Positions 1-8,338 of a DNA stretch of 64,000 nucleotides are shown here, piece by piece. The DNA is from Tenericutes bacterium MZ-XQ. Lineage in GTDB: Bacteria; Bacillota_I; Bacilli_A; Acholeplasmatales; Acholeplasmataceae. Each line of letters starts with the position of its first letter. Within the stretch, counting starts at the first letter, position 1. Below the pieces are notes generated by a model. The model saw only the letters and a list, made by a program, of their open reading frames with translations. It was not told the origin of the DNA and ran no database searches. Location of the stretch: assembly GCA_002838205.1 (NCBI GenBank), contig CP017950.1, forward strand, positions 372,001 through 436,000. The letters run 5' to 3'. The translations under genes and the position numbers were made by a program.

Positions 1-828
1 TTGATATCTCGCAAGTTCAGCTAAAGCTTTTTCTTCAATTGCTTTAGGCATCTTAGCTTGTAAGATTTTAGTTCTTAACTCATCAATTTCTTCTTCTTTT
101 TTCGCTTTATCGCCTAATTCATTTTGAATGGCTCTCATCTTTTCTCTTAAATAATACTCTTTTTGATTTTCATCAATTGATTTCTTGATTTCATCATTAA
201 TCTTTTGTTCAAGATTAACAATCATCTTTTGCTTATTAATATCTTCTAAAACCATTCTTAAACGTTTGTTTAAATCATTTTCTTCTAAGTATTTATATTT
301 CTCTTGCTCAGATGATTTTAAATTAAACGCAACCATGTCACATACTTTTTCAGATGTCAATCCTTGTTGAATTTTTTCCATGACTTGATTGTTTGGTTGT
401 AGAATAGTTTGTTGATGAGATGCAATTTCAGATACAACCATTTTCACAAGGGTTACTTCTTCATCAGTATTTGATAATACCGTTTCTTGCTCATCATATT
501 CGATGACATAATAAGGGTCAGTTAAAAAATAATCCTTAACTTTAATACGGTTTAGGATGGATAACTTCACTTTATAAGCATCATTTGGTAATTTAATTTT
601 CATTTGAATCTTAGCTAAAACACCATAAGTTTCAATATCTTCTGTCGTTGGCTCTTCGATTAATGGGTTTTTTTGAATGAGGATAATCACGTATGATCCA
701 AAGTTCTTTTCTGCTTCTTCAACAGCCTTTAATGAGATCTTACGTCCTACTTCGATTCTAAAATCATTATTCGGAATTGGCATGGTGCCACGAACAACGA
801 TTGCCGGAAGACTTTTTGATAATTCCAT
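1..828 (-). CDS. lon: ATP-dependent protease Lon, N-terminal part (cut by window edge)
   Basis: This is the first 276 residues of a Lon protease, an ATP-driven cytoplasmic serine protease that degrades misfolded and regulatory proteins. The protein starts MELSKSLPAIVVRGTMPIPN, typical of the substrate-recognition LAN domain. The coiled helical stretch carries the family hallmark YYLREKMRAIQNELGD near residues 221-236. The AAA+ module and the Ser-Lys protease dyad lie beyond position 1. The ATG at 826-828 is preceded by AGGAAGTGA. The reading frame is still open at the window edge. A promoter with a CIRCE-like heat-shock operator lies directly upstream. The family call is secure; the C-terminal domains cannot be seen. 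Confidence 0.96.
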   Translation of the reverse strand, partial: MELSKSLPAIVVRGTMPIPNNDFRIEVGRKISLKAVEEAEKNFGSYVIILIQKNPLIEEPTTEDIETYGVLAKIQMKIKLPNDAYKVKLSILNRIKVKDYFLTDPYYVIEYDEQETVLSNTDEEVTLVKMVVSEIASHQQTILQPNNQVMEKIQQGLTSEKVCDMVAFNLKSSEQEKYKYLEENDLNKRLRMVLEDINKQKMIVNLEQKINDEIKKSIDENQKEYYLREKMRAIQNELGDKAKKEEEIDELRTKILQAKMPKAIEEKALAELARYQ

Positions 829-860
829 AGACTTCACTTCCTTTATTTTGTTTCAGTATT

Positions 861-888
861 ATTATAGCATAATTGTTTAGATTTGCAA
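861..888 (-). promoter_or_regulatory. lon promoter with extended -10
   Basis: On the minus strand the -35-like TTGCAA (883-888) and TATAAT (861-866) are 16 bases apart. TGC directly before TATAAT makes an extended -10 element (TGnTATAAT). The -35 lies inside the right half of the CIRCE-like operator, so a bound repressor would block polymerase. The -10 is clear and the -35 is weak. Confidence 0.7.
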
Positions 889-908
889 TCAATATGATTG
901 AGTGCCAA
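882..908. promoter_or_regulatory. CIRCE-like HrcA operator upstream of lon
   Basis: On the plus strand the sequence is TTTGCAATC, nine bases, then GAGTGCCAA. The CIRCE consensus is TTAGCACTC-N9-GAGTGCTAA, so 15 of 18 arm positions match and the 9-base spacer is exact. It overlaps the -35 of lon. HrcA-CIRCE control of lon is known in mycoplasmas. HrcA itself is not in this window, so regulation is inferred. Confidence 0.68.
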
Positions 909-920
909 TTTTATTTTTTT

Positions 921-947
921 AAAAGAGGGGAAAATGTATTTCCCCTT
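921..947 (-). terminator. Probable terminator of tig
   Basis: An 8-bp stem AGGGGAAA/TTTCCCCT (926-933 with 939-946) with a 5-base loop lies just past the tig stop codon. In the minus direction it is followed by CTTTT and then A residues. The U tract is short, so this terminator is of moderate strength and transcription into lon is possible. Confidence 0.55.
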
Positions 948-954
948 TGCTTCA

Positions 955-2238
955 TTAAACTCTTTTTGCGCTATCTACAACAAATTGATAAGCTTTTTGA
1001 ATCAGTACATCTTTTTCTAAAATAGATGCTGGGATATATTTTTTAATCTCTGCAACTTCCATTTTATATTGCTTAGCAAGTTCATCATATTTTTCAGTTA
1101 ATTCTTCTTCAGTAGCAGTAATACCTTCAACCTTAGCGATTTCTTCAATAACTAATGTAGTACGTACTCTTTTTTCTGATTCGACTTTAACTTGTTCATC
1201 AAATTGTTCAGGTGTGATACCATTCATTTGTAAGAACATTTCGTATTCTAAACCATATTGTTTCGCTTGATTCGCTACGTTATCTTTATATTGTTTGATT
1301 TCATCATCAATCATTACTTGAGGAATGTCTAACTCTGCAGCATCAACAACTTTATTAATGACTTCATTGGTAATTGTGTTTTGAACTTCTGTTTTCTTCT
1401 TGTCTTCTAATTCTTGTTTAGTAACAGCTTTTAGTTCTTCAACAGTATTCACGTTTTCTTTTTCAAGTGATTTAACGAACTCATCGTTTAGTTCTGGTAA
1501 ATTTTTAGTTTTGATTTCATGTAATTTAACCTTGAAAACAACATCTTGACCAGCTAAGTTTTCTGCTTGATATTGTTCAGGGAATGTTACATTTAAATCT
1601 TTTTCTTCGCCAGTATTCATACCGATCATTTGTTCTTCAAATCCTGGAATGAATTGACCAGATCCGATTTCTAATTGATAGTTTTCTGCTTTTCCACCTT
1701 CAAAAGCTTCTCCTTTTAAGAAACCTTCAAAATCAAAGATTGCAGTATCACCATGTTCTAGTGATCCTTCTTCTTTTAAGACTAACTCAGATTTTTGACC
1801 AAGTAAGGCTTTGATTTCAGCGTTAACTTCTGATTCAGTAACATCAGTTTTCATATCTTTTACTTCAACATCTTTATATTGACCAAGTTTAACTTCTGGT
1901 CTTACTGGTGCATCAAATGAAACTTCAAATGATTCACCTCTTTTGATACTTGCAAAATCAACGTTTACATCTGGTTGACCTACGATTTCAAAATCAGGAT
2001 GTTGTTGTGCTTCATGATATTTATGATGAAGTACATGATTGATTGCATCTTCATATAAAGATTCAACACCAAATTTTGTTTCATAAACTTTTCTTGGTAC
2101 ATGTCCTTTTCTAAATCCTTTTAATTCTACATCTTTTTGTACATGATCAAATGCATGATCAAGTCCATGTTCAAATTCATCTGATGTGACTTCAAATGTA
2201 TATTTCACACGGTTTGTTGATAGTTTTTCTACTTTCAT
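955..2238 (-). CDS. tig: Trigger factor, ribosome-associated chaperone
   Basis: Trigger factor docks near the ribosome exit tunnel and shields nascent chains, with peptidyl-prolyl isomerase activity. All three domains are visible in 427 residues, the usual length. The N-terminal ribosome-binding domain carries the signature GFRKGHVPRK at residues 41-50. The FKBP-like PPIase domain (about 160-245) has the DTAIFDFEGFLKGEAFEGG and IPGFEEQMIGM segments. The rest is the long helical C-terminal chaperone domain. The ATG follows AAAGGAGTTATATAAC, a strong ribosome site. It lies upstream of lon on the same strand but has its own promoter and a probable terminator. Confidence 0.97.
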   Translation of the reverse strand: MKVEKLSTNRVKYTFEVTSDEFEHGLDHAFDHVQKDVELKGFRKGHVPRKVYETKFGVESLYEDAINHVLHHKYHEAQQHPDFEIVGQPDVNVDFASIKRGESFEVSFDAPVRPEVKLGQYKDVEVKDMKTDVTESEVNAEIKALLGQKSELVLKEEGSLEHGDTAIFDFEGFLKGEAFEGGKAENYQLEIGSGQFIPGFEEQMIGMNTGEEKDLNVTFPEQYQAENLAGQDVVFKVKLHEIKTKNLPELNDEFVKSLEKENVNTVEELKAVTKQELEDKKKTEVQNTITNEVINKVVDAAELDIPQVMIDDEIKQYKDNVANQAKQYGLEYEMFLQMNGITPEQFDEQVKVESEKRVRTTLVIEEIAKVEGITATEEELTEKYDELAKQYKMEVAEIKKYIPASILEKDVLIQKAYQFVVDSAKRV

Positions 2239-2297
2239 GTTATATAACTCCTTTAAATATTTTTTGGTATGTATCTATTTTTTATTCGACCTTTTCT

Positions 2298-2306
2298 ATT
2301 ATAACA
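2298..2306 (-). promoter_or_regulatory. tig extended -10 promoter element
   Basis: The minus strand reads TGTTATAAT, a TGn-extended -10 element, about 60 bases upstream of the tig start codon. No convincing -35 is seen, which is usual for extended -10 promoters. Confidence 0.55.
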
Positions 2307-2341
2307 TAGATTATTTTTAAATAAAGTAATTTAGATAAAGA

Positions 2342-2370
2342 TTGCACAATTTCCCAAATTGAGATAAAAT
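2342..2370 (+). promoter_or_regulatory. Promoter of the GNAT-like gene at 2398
   Basis: TTGCAC (2342-2347), a 17-base spacer and TAAAAT (2365-2370) lie on the plus strand. They are followed by GATGGAGG and the ATG at 2398. Spacing is ideal and the boxes are near consensus. Confidence 0.6.
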
Positions 2371-2397
2371 AATCCTATGTGATGGAGGTTACAAGCA

Positions 2398-3516
2398 ATG
2401 ATTACAATTAAAGAAGTTAAAAGTTGGTTAGATGGTATTCGTTTTACAGAGTTTCCAAATAAGTTATATAAAGGCGTCGATCCTTTCGTTCCTGCTCTGT
2501 CCTTAGATGAAAGAAATGTCTTTAATACAAAGAAAAACCCTGTACACGATTATTGTGATTCAATTCGCTTTCTAGCTTACAAAGATGGCAAAATTGTAGG
2601 TCGTATCGCTGGTATTGTTAACCACAAAATCAACGAAGCGTTTAACAAAAAGGAAGTTAGATTTACAAGAATTGATATGATTGATGATTTTGAAGTAACA
2701 AAATTATTAATCAAGGCAGTTGAAGATTGGGGTAAAGCTAAAGGTATGACGGAGATGATCGGACCGATTGGTTTTACAGATTTAGGCCGTCAAGGATTAC
2801 TTGTTGATGGTTTTGATCAGTTATCGATGTTTATTACGATTTATAATCATCCCTATTATATGGAACATTTAGAGAAACTAGGTTTCTTAAAAGATGTTGA
2901 CTGGACAGAAAAACAAATTCAGTGGCCGAATGAAGTCCCTGACAAAGTGGCACGTGGTGCTAAAATCGCTCGTGAACGTTATGGTTATGAACTGATTAAA
3001 TGCACGCGTAAAAAAGATTTATTTAAATATGTGTATGAAGCATTCGATATGTATAACGTAGCATTTGAAGAACTTTACGGCTTCTTTCCAATCACAAATA
3101 AAGTCATGGATTATTATATCAAACAAGTGATTACGCTTGTTCAACTTGATTATATTTGGTTCGTTTTAGACAAAGAGAAAAAAGTTGTTGGATTTACAGT
3201 CATTATGCCAAGTTTAGCAATGGTAAACAAAAAGAACAATGGTCATTTATTCCCATTTGGCTGGATCAGATTATTATGGGGGCTAAAACACTACGATATC
3301 ATTGATTTGTATTTCATTGCTATTGATCCAAAACATCAAGGACGAGGCTTAATTGCGATGATGTTTGAAGATGGTATTAAAATTGGTAACCAACATGGTG
3401 TTAGATTTGCTGAATCTGGACCAGAGCTAGAACTTAATGCAGGCATTCAAAATCAATGGAAAACATTTGAGTATAAAGAACATAAGCGTAGACGTTGTTA
3501 CAGAAAAGCTATTTAA
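2398..3516 (+). CDS. GNAT-superfamily-like protein of unknown substrate
   Basis: A soluble 372-residue protein that resembles the long two-part GNAT-like acyltransferases. The N-terminal part has a GNAT-type strand pattern (FLAYKDGKIVGRIAGIVNH). The C-terminal part has the acetyl-CoA-binding style motif IAIDPKHQGRGLIAMMFEDG near residues 306-325, close to the classic QGRG loop. Length is about twice that of a single GNAT domain, suggesting a duplicated fold. The substrate is unknown. The ATG is supported by GGAGG nine bases upstream. It is a single-gene unit between its own promoter and a bidirectional terminator. Confidence 0.7.
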   Translation: MITIKEVKSWLDGIRFTEFPNKLYKGVDPFVPALSLDERNVFNTKKNPVHDYCDSIRFLAYKDGKIVGRIAGIVNHKINEAFNKKEVRFTRIDMIDDFEVTKLLIKAVEDWGKAKGMTEMIGPIGFTDLGRQGLLVDGFDQLSMFITIYNHPYYMEHLEKLGFLKDVDWTEKQIQWPNEVPDKVARGAKIARERYGYELIKCTRKKDLFKYVYEAFDMYNVAFEELYGFFPITNKVMDYYIKQVITLVQLDYIWFVLDKEKKVVGFTVIMPSLAMVNKKNNGHLFPFGWIRLLWGLKHYDIIDLYFIAIDPKHQGRGLIAMMFEDGIKIGNQHGVRFAESGPELELNAGIQNQWKTFEYKEHKRRRCYRKAI

Positions 3517-3522
3517 ATAAAT

Positions 3523-3574
3523 AAAAATCCCTTATCTAAACATATGATGTTATAAGATAATGGGATTTTTTTTA
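3523..3574. terminator. Bidirectional terminator between convergent genes
   Basis: A long stem AAATCCCTTATCT paired with AGATAATGGGATTT (one bulged T) ends in TTTTTTT on the plus strand and in a matching A/T run on the other. It lies between the convergent genes ending at 3516 and 3591 and can serve both. Confidence 0.8.
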
Positions 3575-3590
3575 TGATATTACTTTATTT

Positions 3591-6404
3591 CTATTCAAAA
3601 TAGCTTCTTGGGTAAATACTGATGCGTAAATTCCCAATTGGATACTGACTAGATACTAAATAATAAGTACCTGGTTCAAACGATACAAATTTAGACACAT
3701 TACTAGAGACTCCACCTATTTGCTTTAATTCAGCATCATATATATAAATGGTTTTATTTGCAGAAATATAATAATCAGTCGTTTCATCCACAGTTAATTT
3801 GATAACTTCATAATCATATGAATGATTTGTTGTAAATGTCATTGGAGATACCATATCTTCATAAAGCATGGGTGAAATAATATGATATGTATCTTGGATG
3901 ACTGGCGTATCTACGATTGCAACAGGTAACTGATAATCTACAAATGTATCATATGGATGTTTCAAAAATGGTGAAATTTCATAAGTGCCAGCTTCTAAAA
4001 AATATAACGTTCTTGTAAATCCGTAATTGACATGATTAAATGTCAAAAGGTTTCCTTGTTCGTCATATAATCTATGACCAAAATGAATCGTATCGACAAC
4101 AATCGTAGAAGGTTCATCTAAAGTAAATCGATGTCTTGGTTCATGATAGAAATTGATGAGCATACCTTCCACATATGGTATCTGATCAATTGCGGTATCA
4201 AATGTTGAAACATGACCTAATGTTTCATCTATAACTTGATTTTCAATGGGTACTGCTGTAGCTTTTAAATTAAACTCTACATAATTACCAGCAGCAATCA
4301 CAATATAATAAGTTCCTTCTTCCATAATGACATCATAATGATCTTTTTGATCAAAATAGACATAATCAATCAGTTCATCATCCGATGCCCGATATATACT
4401 TATGCTCGGTGTTAATATATGATTAGAAGATTCATAACTAAATGTATATACTGCTTTGATTGCATCAAATTTCAGATAACTTTTTCCCATTTGATGCCCA
4501 AGTAGCATAGGAACTTCTAAATAGGCATCACTGATTGAAGCCATCTCAGCTATTTGACTTGACTTATGCGCTAATGCTCCATAATCTTTAACATGTATCG
4601 TCGCTTCTATAGGTGTAGGATGATTGAAGTATATATAATTTAATCCTTCTTCGACATAGATCCAGTTTCTACCAACTCCAAACTCAAAGAGATAATAATT
4701 TTGGATATAATTCTTTTTATATGTTTTGCTTTGGAAAAACAGAAGTGTCGTTTGATCGCTAGTGACTTCTAGAAACATATCTTTTGGTGCATCAAAAACA
4801 AAATAATCCAAATCATATCTTTCATTGATTGTGATCTGGTTTTCTCCATAAACTAACGTTTTAGGTTCGTATATTTCAGCTTCATAATCTAATTTTTCTG
4901 CATAAAAAGTATACTCATCTATTGAATAATTGCTGTGAGCTACAAAATAATAATACCCATCATTTTTGATAAAAAAAGTATCTTGAAAATCCCAAGTGCT
5001 TGGATCTTGATATCCGATAAATGTGTTTCCTTCAAAACCATCTTGGTCTAATACATCAATTAAAACATAATCATTATCGATATGCATCACATACTGACCA
5101 GCTTCTAAATATACTTTATAAACATGGGGTTCTGGTGAAAAGTGAATGGTATTTGAAACAAGAGGATCTGTTTCAAAGATAACATCTTCCATCGATGTTG
5201 CAGGCGCAATCAAGAGATCATCATCTAGTATATGTTTAGGTGTAAACTCACTATAATCAATCTTATAAATAACTGTTGAACGAATCGTTTGCTTGATTGG
5301 TTCAAGAAAATTAAAAGCCATGGTTATAGTTAACTCATATATTTTATCGATTTGGGTTAGTCGCATGGTAACTTGTGATGTATCTAATACACTTGGATCT
5401 AATCCTTGAGATTCATAAATCAAGACAAGTTCATGATATGCATCTTCTGGCATGAAATCTTTTAGCAAGGCATTAACTCTATAGCCATAATCAATCTCAT
5501 CAAATATCATTTTATCAGGATCATAATAAAAATCATCTGATATTTCAGATTCATTCATCCCTCCCATTTGCTCGATTAAACTAATCATCGCGTGTCGATC
5601 AATAAGGGTAGGATGTACAATATATTGGTTTTCGTGCATATACTCATGACTTGTTTCATAAATTATGAATTGTTCACTATCTTCAAACTGTTCGATATGC
5701 GTTGTTGCACCATTTTGAGTAAATCCAAAATAAAACGGATCATTTTGCATGTGCATATGTGAATATATTTCTTCTGCATAGGTTTGATTATCTTGAAGCA
5801 CACGTGTTTTTTGAGTCGTACGAACTTGCATGTGATTCGATTTTATGAGATCCATAGATTCAAATAAATCCATGAATTGTTCATAGTTTTTTCTGTTTTC
5901 TATTGGATCTTGAATATCAATAAGTTTATTGTCTTCATTGTTAAATCTGATTGGATATGTAAAACTTTCTAGAGTTAGTTGATGTGTAGTAGTTACAGTT
6001 CCTGAACTGACTGACAAGTCGAACCTTGAAATATAAGCATTTGTCATGGTAGATATAAGCTCACTTTTATAAACATGGTCATCATTATTGATAGACTCTA
6101 AGTTTAACTCATACCGTTCCATACGATCTTTGTCTTGATAGACTTCTATGACATCTAAATATACGGTGACATCAAGGTCTACTACTTCAAAGTCAAAGTA
6201 AGTGTCAAAGTTTATAGTGACTTCATATGCCCCTTCTACATCATAACTCAAATGATACTTAACTTCATAAAAATTCTCAAAATTGATCGTTTCTAGTTGA
6301 TAAGTTTGAGCCACTGGTGTATCATCACTTGGATCATCTATATCTTGACATGCAGATAGAAAAAAAAGAATGAAAGTCATAAATAAAAAACCCTTTTTAA
6401 CCAT
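3591..6404 (-). CDS. Very large surface lipoprotein of unknown function
   Basis: A 937-residue exported lipoprotein. The N-terminus has Lys residues, a hydrophobic core and the lipobox LSAC with Cys19, so lipid attachment to the outer membrane face is expected. The mature part is rich in Tyr, Asp, Glu and aromatic beta-strand patterns, with repeated phrases such as 'GTYYIVIAAGNY', 'GTYYLVSS', 'AGQYVMHIDND' and 'AGTYEISP'. These look like several copies of a small beta-sandwich unit. No catalytic motif is recognised. Large lipoproteins of this sort are common surface proteins in mollicutes. It is a single-gene unit with a terminator after it and an extended -10 (TGTTATAAT) about 60 bases upstream of its ATG. 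Confidence 0.75.
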   Translation of the reverse strand: MVKKGFLFMTFILFFLSACQDIDDPSDDTPVAQTYQLETINFENFYEVKYHLSYDVEGAYEVTINFDTYFDFEVVDLDVTVYLDVIEVYQDKDRMERYELNLESINNDDHVYKSELISTMTNAYISRFDLSVSSGTVTTTHQLTLESFTYPIRFNNEDNKLIDIQDPIENRKNYEQFMDLFESMDLIKSNHMQVRTTQKTRVLQDNQTYAEEIYSHMHMQNDPFYFGFTQNGATTHIEQFEDSEQFIIYETSHEYMHENQYIVHPTLIDRHAMISLIEQMGGMNESEISDDFYYDPDKMIFDEIDYGYRVNALLKDFMPEDAYHELVLIYESQGLDPSVLDTSQVTMRLTQIDKIYELTITMAFNFLEPIKQTIRSTVIYKIDYSEFTPKHILDDDLLIAPATSMEDVIFETDPLVSNTIHFSPEPHVYKVYLEAGQYVMHIDNDYVLIDVLDQDGFEGNTFIGYQDPSTWDFQDTFFIKNDGYYYFVAHSNYSIDEYTFYAEKLDYEAEIYEPKTLVYGENQITINERYDLDYFVFDAPKDMFLEVTSDQTTLLFFQSKTYKKNYIQNYYLFEFGVGRNWIYVEEGLNYIYFNHPTPIEATIHVKDYGALAHKSSQIAEMASISDAYLEVPMLLGHQMGKSYLKFDAIKAVYTFSYESSNHILTPSISIYRASDDELIDYVYFDQKDHYDVIMEEGTYYIVIAAGNYVEFNLKATAVPIENQVIDETLGHVSTFDTAIDQIPYVEGMLINFYHEPRHRFTLDEPSTIVVDTIHFGHRLYDEQGNLLTFNHVNYGFTRTLYFLEAGTYEISPFLKHPYDTFVDYQLPVAIVDTPVIQDTYHIISPMLYEDMVSPMTFTTNHSYDYEVIKLTVDETTDYYISANKTIYIYDAELKQIGGVSSNVSKFVSFEPGTYYLVSSQYPIGNLRISIYPRSYFE

Positions 6405-6564
6405 GATAAAATCCCCTCTTGATAATAGTTTTTATAAATAATATTAAATCTATTATAACATAGATATCATGTAAACACTTACAATTATTCAACTCATCTT
6501 TCGATTATCATTTTTTTTAATAAACATGGTAAAATAGACCAAACACATAAAGGAATGATGCCCA

Positions 6565-8268
6565 ATGAAAAGATTTCATTTAACAGAGAATTATGTCTTA
6601 ATCAACTTTAACGCATCCTTATGCGATAGCGAGATTCAAATTGTTTCATCAAAGAGTTTTGAGATGGTGCTCGCTCAATACATTAAAGACCTAAGAAAAC
6701 GAAAAGACCCAACCATCCTTAAACTAAAGGGTGTAAGAGTCTCTACTTTTCACGATGCTTATAAACAATTATTGATCTATGATTATGATCATTTATTAAA
6801 AAAAGATACTTCTCTTTCGGTTTTACTCAAGGAAAGACAAGCATTTTATCGATTCACTGAAATGTTTTATGATCAATGGCGTAAACTAGAACGTTTTGGG
6901 ATGATTTTAAAAAACAGGAGATATCCTTATCAATCACATGCCCAAGATCTCATAACTAAATCTGATAATTTTAATCAAAAAATCTTATTTTTATATAGAA
7001 CCATCGCTCAAAACATTTTGGGTAGGGAGTTTTTAACGTTTAGACAACTACCTGCAGGTATAAATGCAAATATGGTTTTAATGCCACATAAATTTTCAAA
7101 CTTACCTAAATATCAGATGATTCAAAATGTTCACTTCATTCAAGATATACTGACTAGACCTCCTTTTATCATCTATTCAAAATCAAATAAACGTGAAGGT
7201 CTTTTTAGAGAAATCAAAGAAAATCCATTAAAGAAACTTAACATCAATAGATTACACTATATTGTTTATCCCATCAAAGTGGGTAAACTCATTGCGTTCG
7301 TTTATATCCATAGAGACTTTATCCATCATGGGATTGCTTTGAGTAATCTATTTGAACCTGCTGCATTTAGCGAATATGAGCATATAAATCCTAATTTAGT
7401 TTATATTTATGGTGTAAGAGAAAATGAGTTCGACTGTACATATTATAAAGATACTGATTTTATTGTTGGTATCGTATCAAGACTAGATAAGAACGATTAT
7501 TTTGGATATTTAAAGAAAATGTTATTGACTTTGCATAATATCTATCAAATCGATCATGGACAACTGCCAATCCATGGAGCAATGGTTAGAGTACTCCTTA
7601 ACAATGGAAACTCAAAAAATATTGCTGTAATTGGTGATAGTGGTGCAGGTAAATCTGAAACCTTAGAAGCTTTAAGAATCATTGGTAAAGACTATATTAA
7701 AGATATGCGCATCATATTTGACGATATGGGGACTTTCTTTATAAAGAACAATGAAGTTTATGCCAATGGTACAGAAATTGGTGCATTTGTAAGATTAGAT
7801 GATCTAGATGCAGGATATGCATATCAAGAAATGGATAGAGCCATATTCTTAAATCCAGATCAAACAAATGCTAGAGTCATTCTGCCTGTATCTACCTATG
7901 ATTTCATATCATTAGATCATAAAGTCGATGTCTTATTATATGCAAACAATTATATAGATACAAACGAGGGATTAAGATACTTTAATACTTTAGATGAAGC
8001 AAAAGCTATTTTTAAATCTGGTAAAAGATACGCAAAAGGAACCACTGCTGAAGTTGGTTTAGTAGAAAGTTATTTTGCCAATCCATTTGGACCAGTTCAA
8101 GAACAGGCAAAAACAGATCTTTTAATTGACCATGTTTTCGCAAAACTCTTCGATCAAAACATCAAAGTTGGTGAGCTTTATACCAGATTAGCAATTAAAG
8201 GTAAAGAGATGGATGGGCCCATAGAGGCAGCTAAAAAATTATTACAATTCTTAACAAAAGAGATATAA
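6565..8268 (+). CDS. P-loop protein resembling PEP carboxykinase / HPr kinase
   Basis: A 567-residue cytoplasmic protein. The C-terminal half has the motif order of the PEPCK/HPr-kinase fold: LPIHGAM at residues 334-340, Walker A GDSGAGKS at 357-364, and an acidic pair FDDMG at 385-389 like the metal-binding DD of PEPCK and HprK. The Walker A ending in SE rather than TT is closer to HPr kinase (GxSGxGKSE), whereas the length is near that of PEPCK. The N-terminal half is not recognised. Activity is unproven: it could be a kinase, a carboxykinase relative or a degenerate paralogue. It is followed by a terminator overlapping its stop codon, then a polysaccharide ligase-like gene. Confidence 0.55.
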   Translation: MKRFHLTENYVLINFNASLCDSEIQIVSSKSFEMVLAQYIKDLRKRKDPTILKLKGVRVSTFHDAYKQLLIYDYDHLLKKDTSLSVLLKERQAFYRFTEMFYDQWRKLERFGMILKNRRYPYQSHAQDLITKSDNFNQKILFLYRTIAQNILGREFLTFRQLPAGINANMVLMPHKFSNLPKYQMIQNVHFIQDILTRPPFIIYSKSNKREGLFREIKENPLKKLNINRLHYIVYPIKVGKLIAFVYIHRDFIHHGIALSNLFEPAAFSEYEHINPNLVYIYGVRENEFDCTYYKDTDFIVGIVSRLDKNDYFGYLKKMLLTLHNIYQIDHGQLPIHGAMVRVLLNNGNSKNIAVIGDSGAGKSETLEALRIIGKDYIKDMRIIFDDMGTFFIKNNEVYANGTEIGAFVRLDDLDAGYAYQEMDRAIFLNPDQTNARVILPVSTYDFISLDHKVDVLLYANNYIDTNEGLRYFNTLDEAKAIFKSGKRYAKGTTAEVGLVESYFANPFGPVQEQAKTDLLIDHVFAKLFDQNIKVGELYTRLAIKGKEMDGPIEAAKKLLQFLTKEI

Positions 8269-8286
8269 AAAGTCTCTTTTTCTTTA
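8256..8286 (+). terminator. Terminator overlapping the stop of the P-loop gene
   Basis: The 8-bp stem AAAAGAGA/TCTCTTTT (8256-8263 with 8273-8280) is followed by a T-rich tract. The first arm is inside the last codons of the gene ending at 8268. Confidence 0.7.
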
Positions 8287-8338
8287 TTTACAAGCAAAAA
8301 CATAATATAATAGATTTAAGTCATCTTAGGAGGCACAC

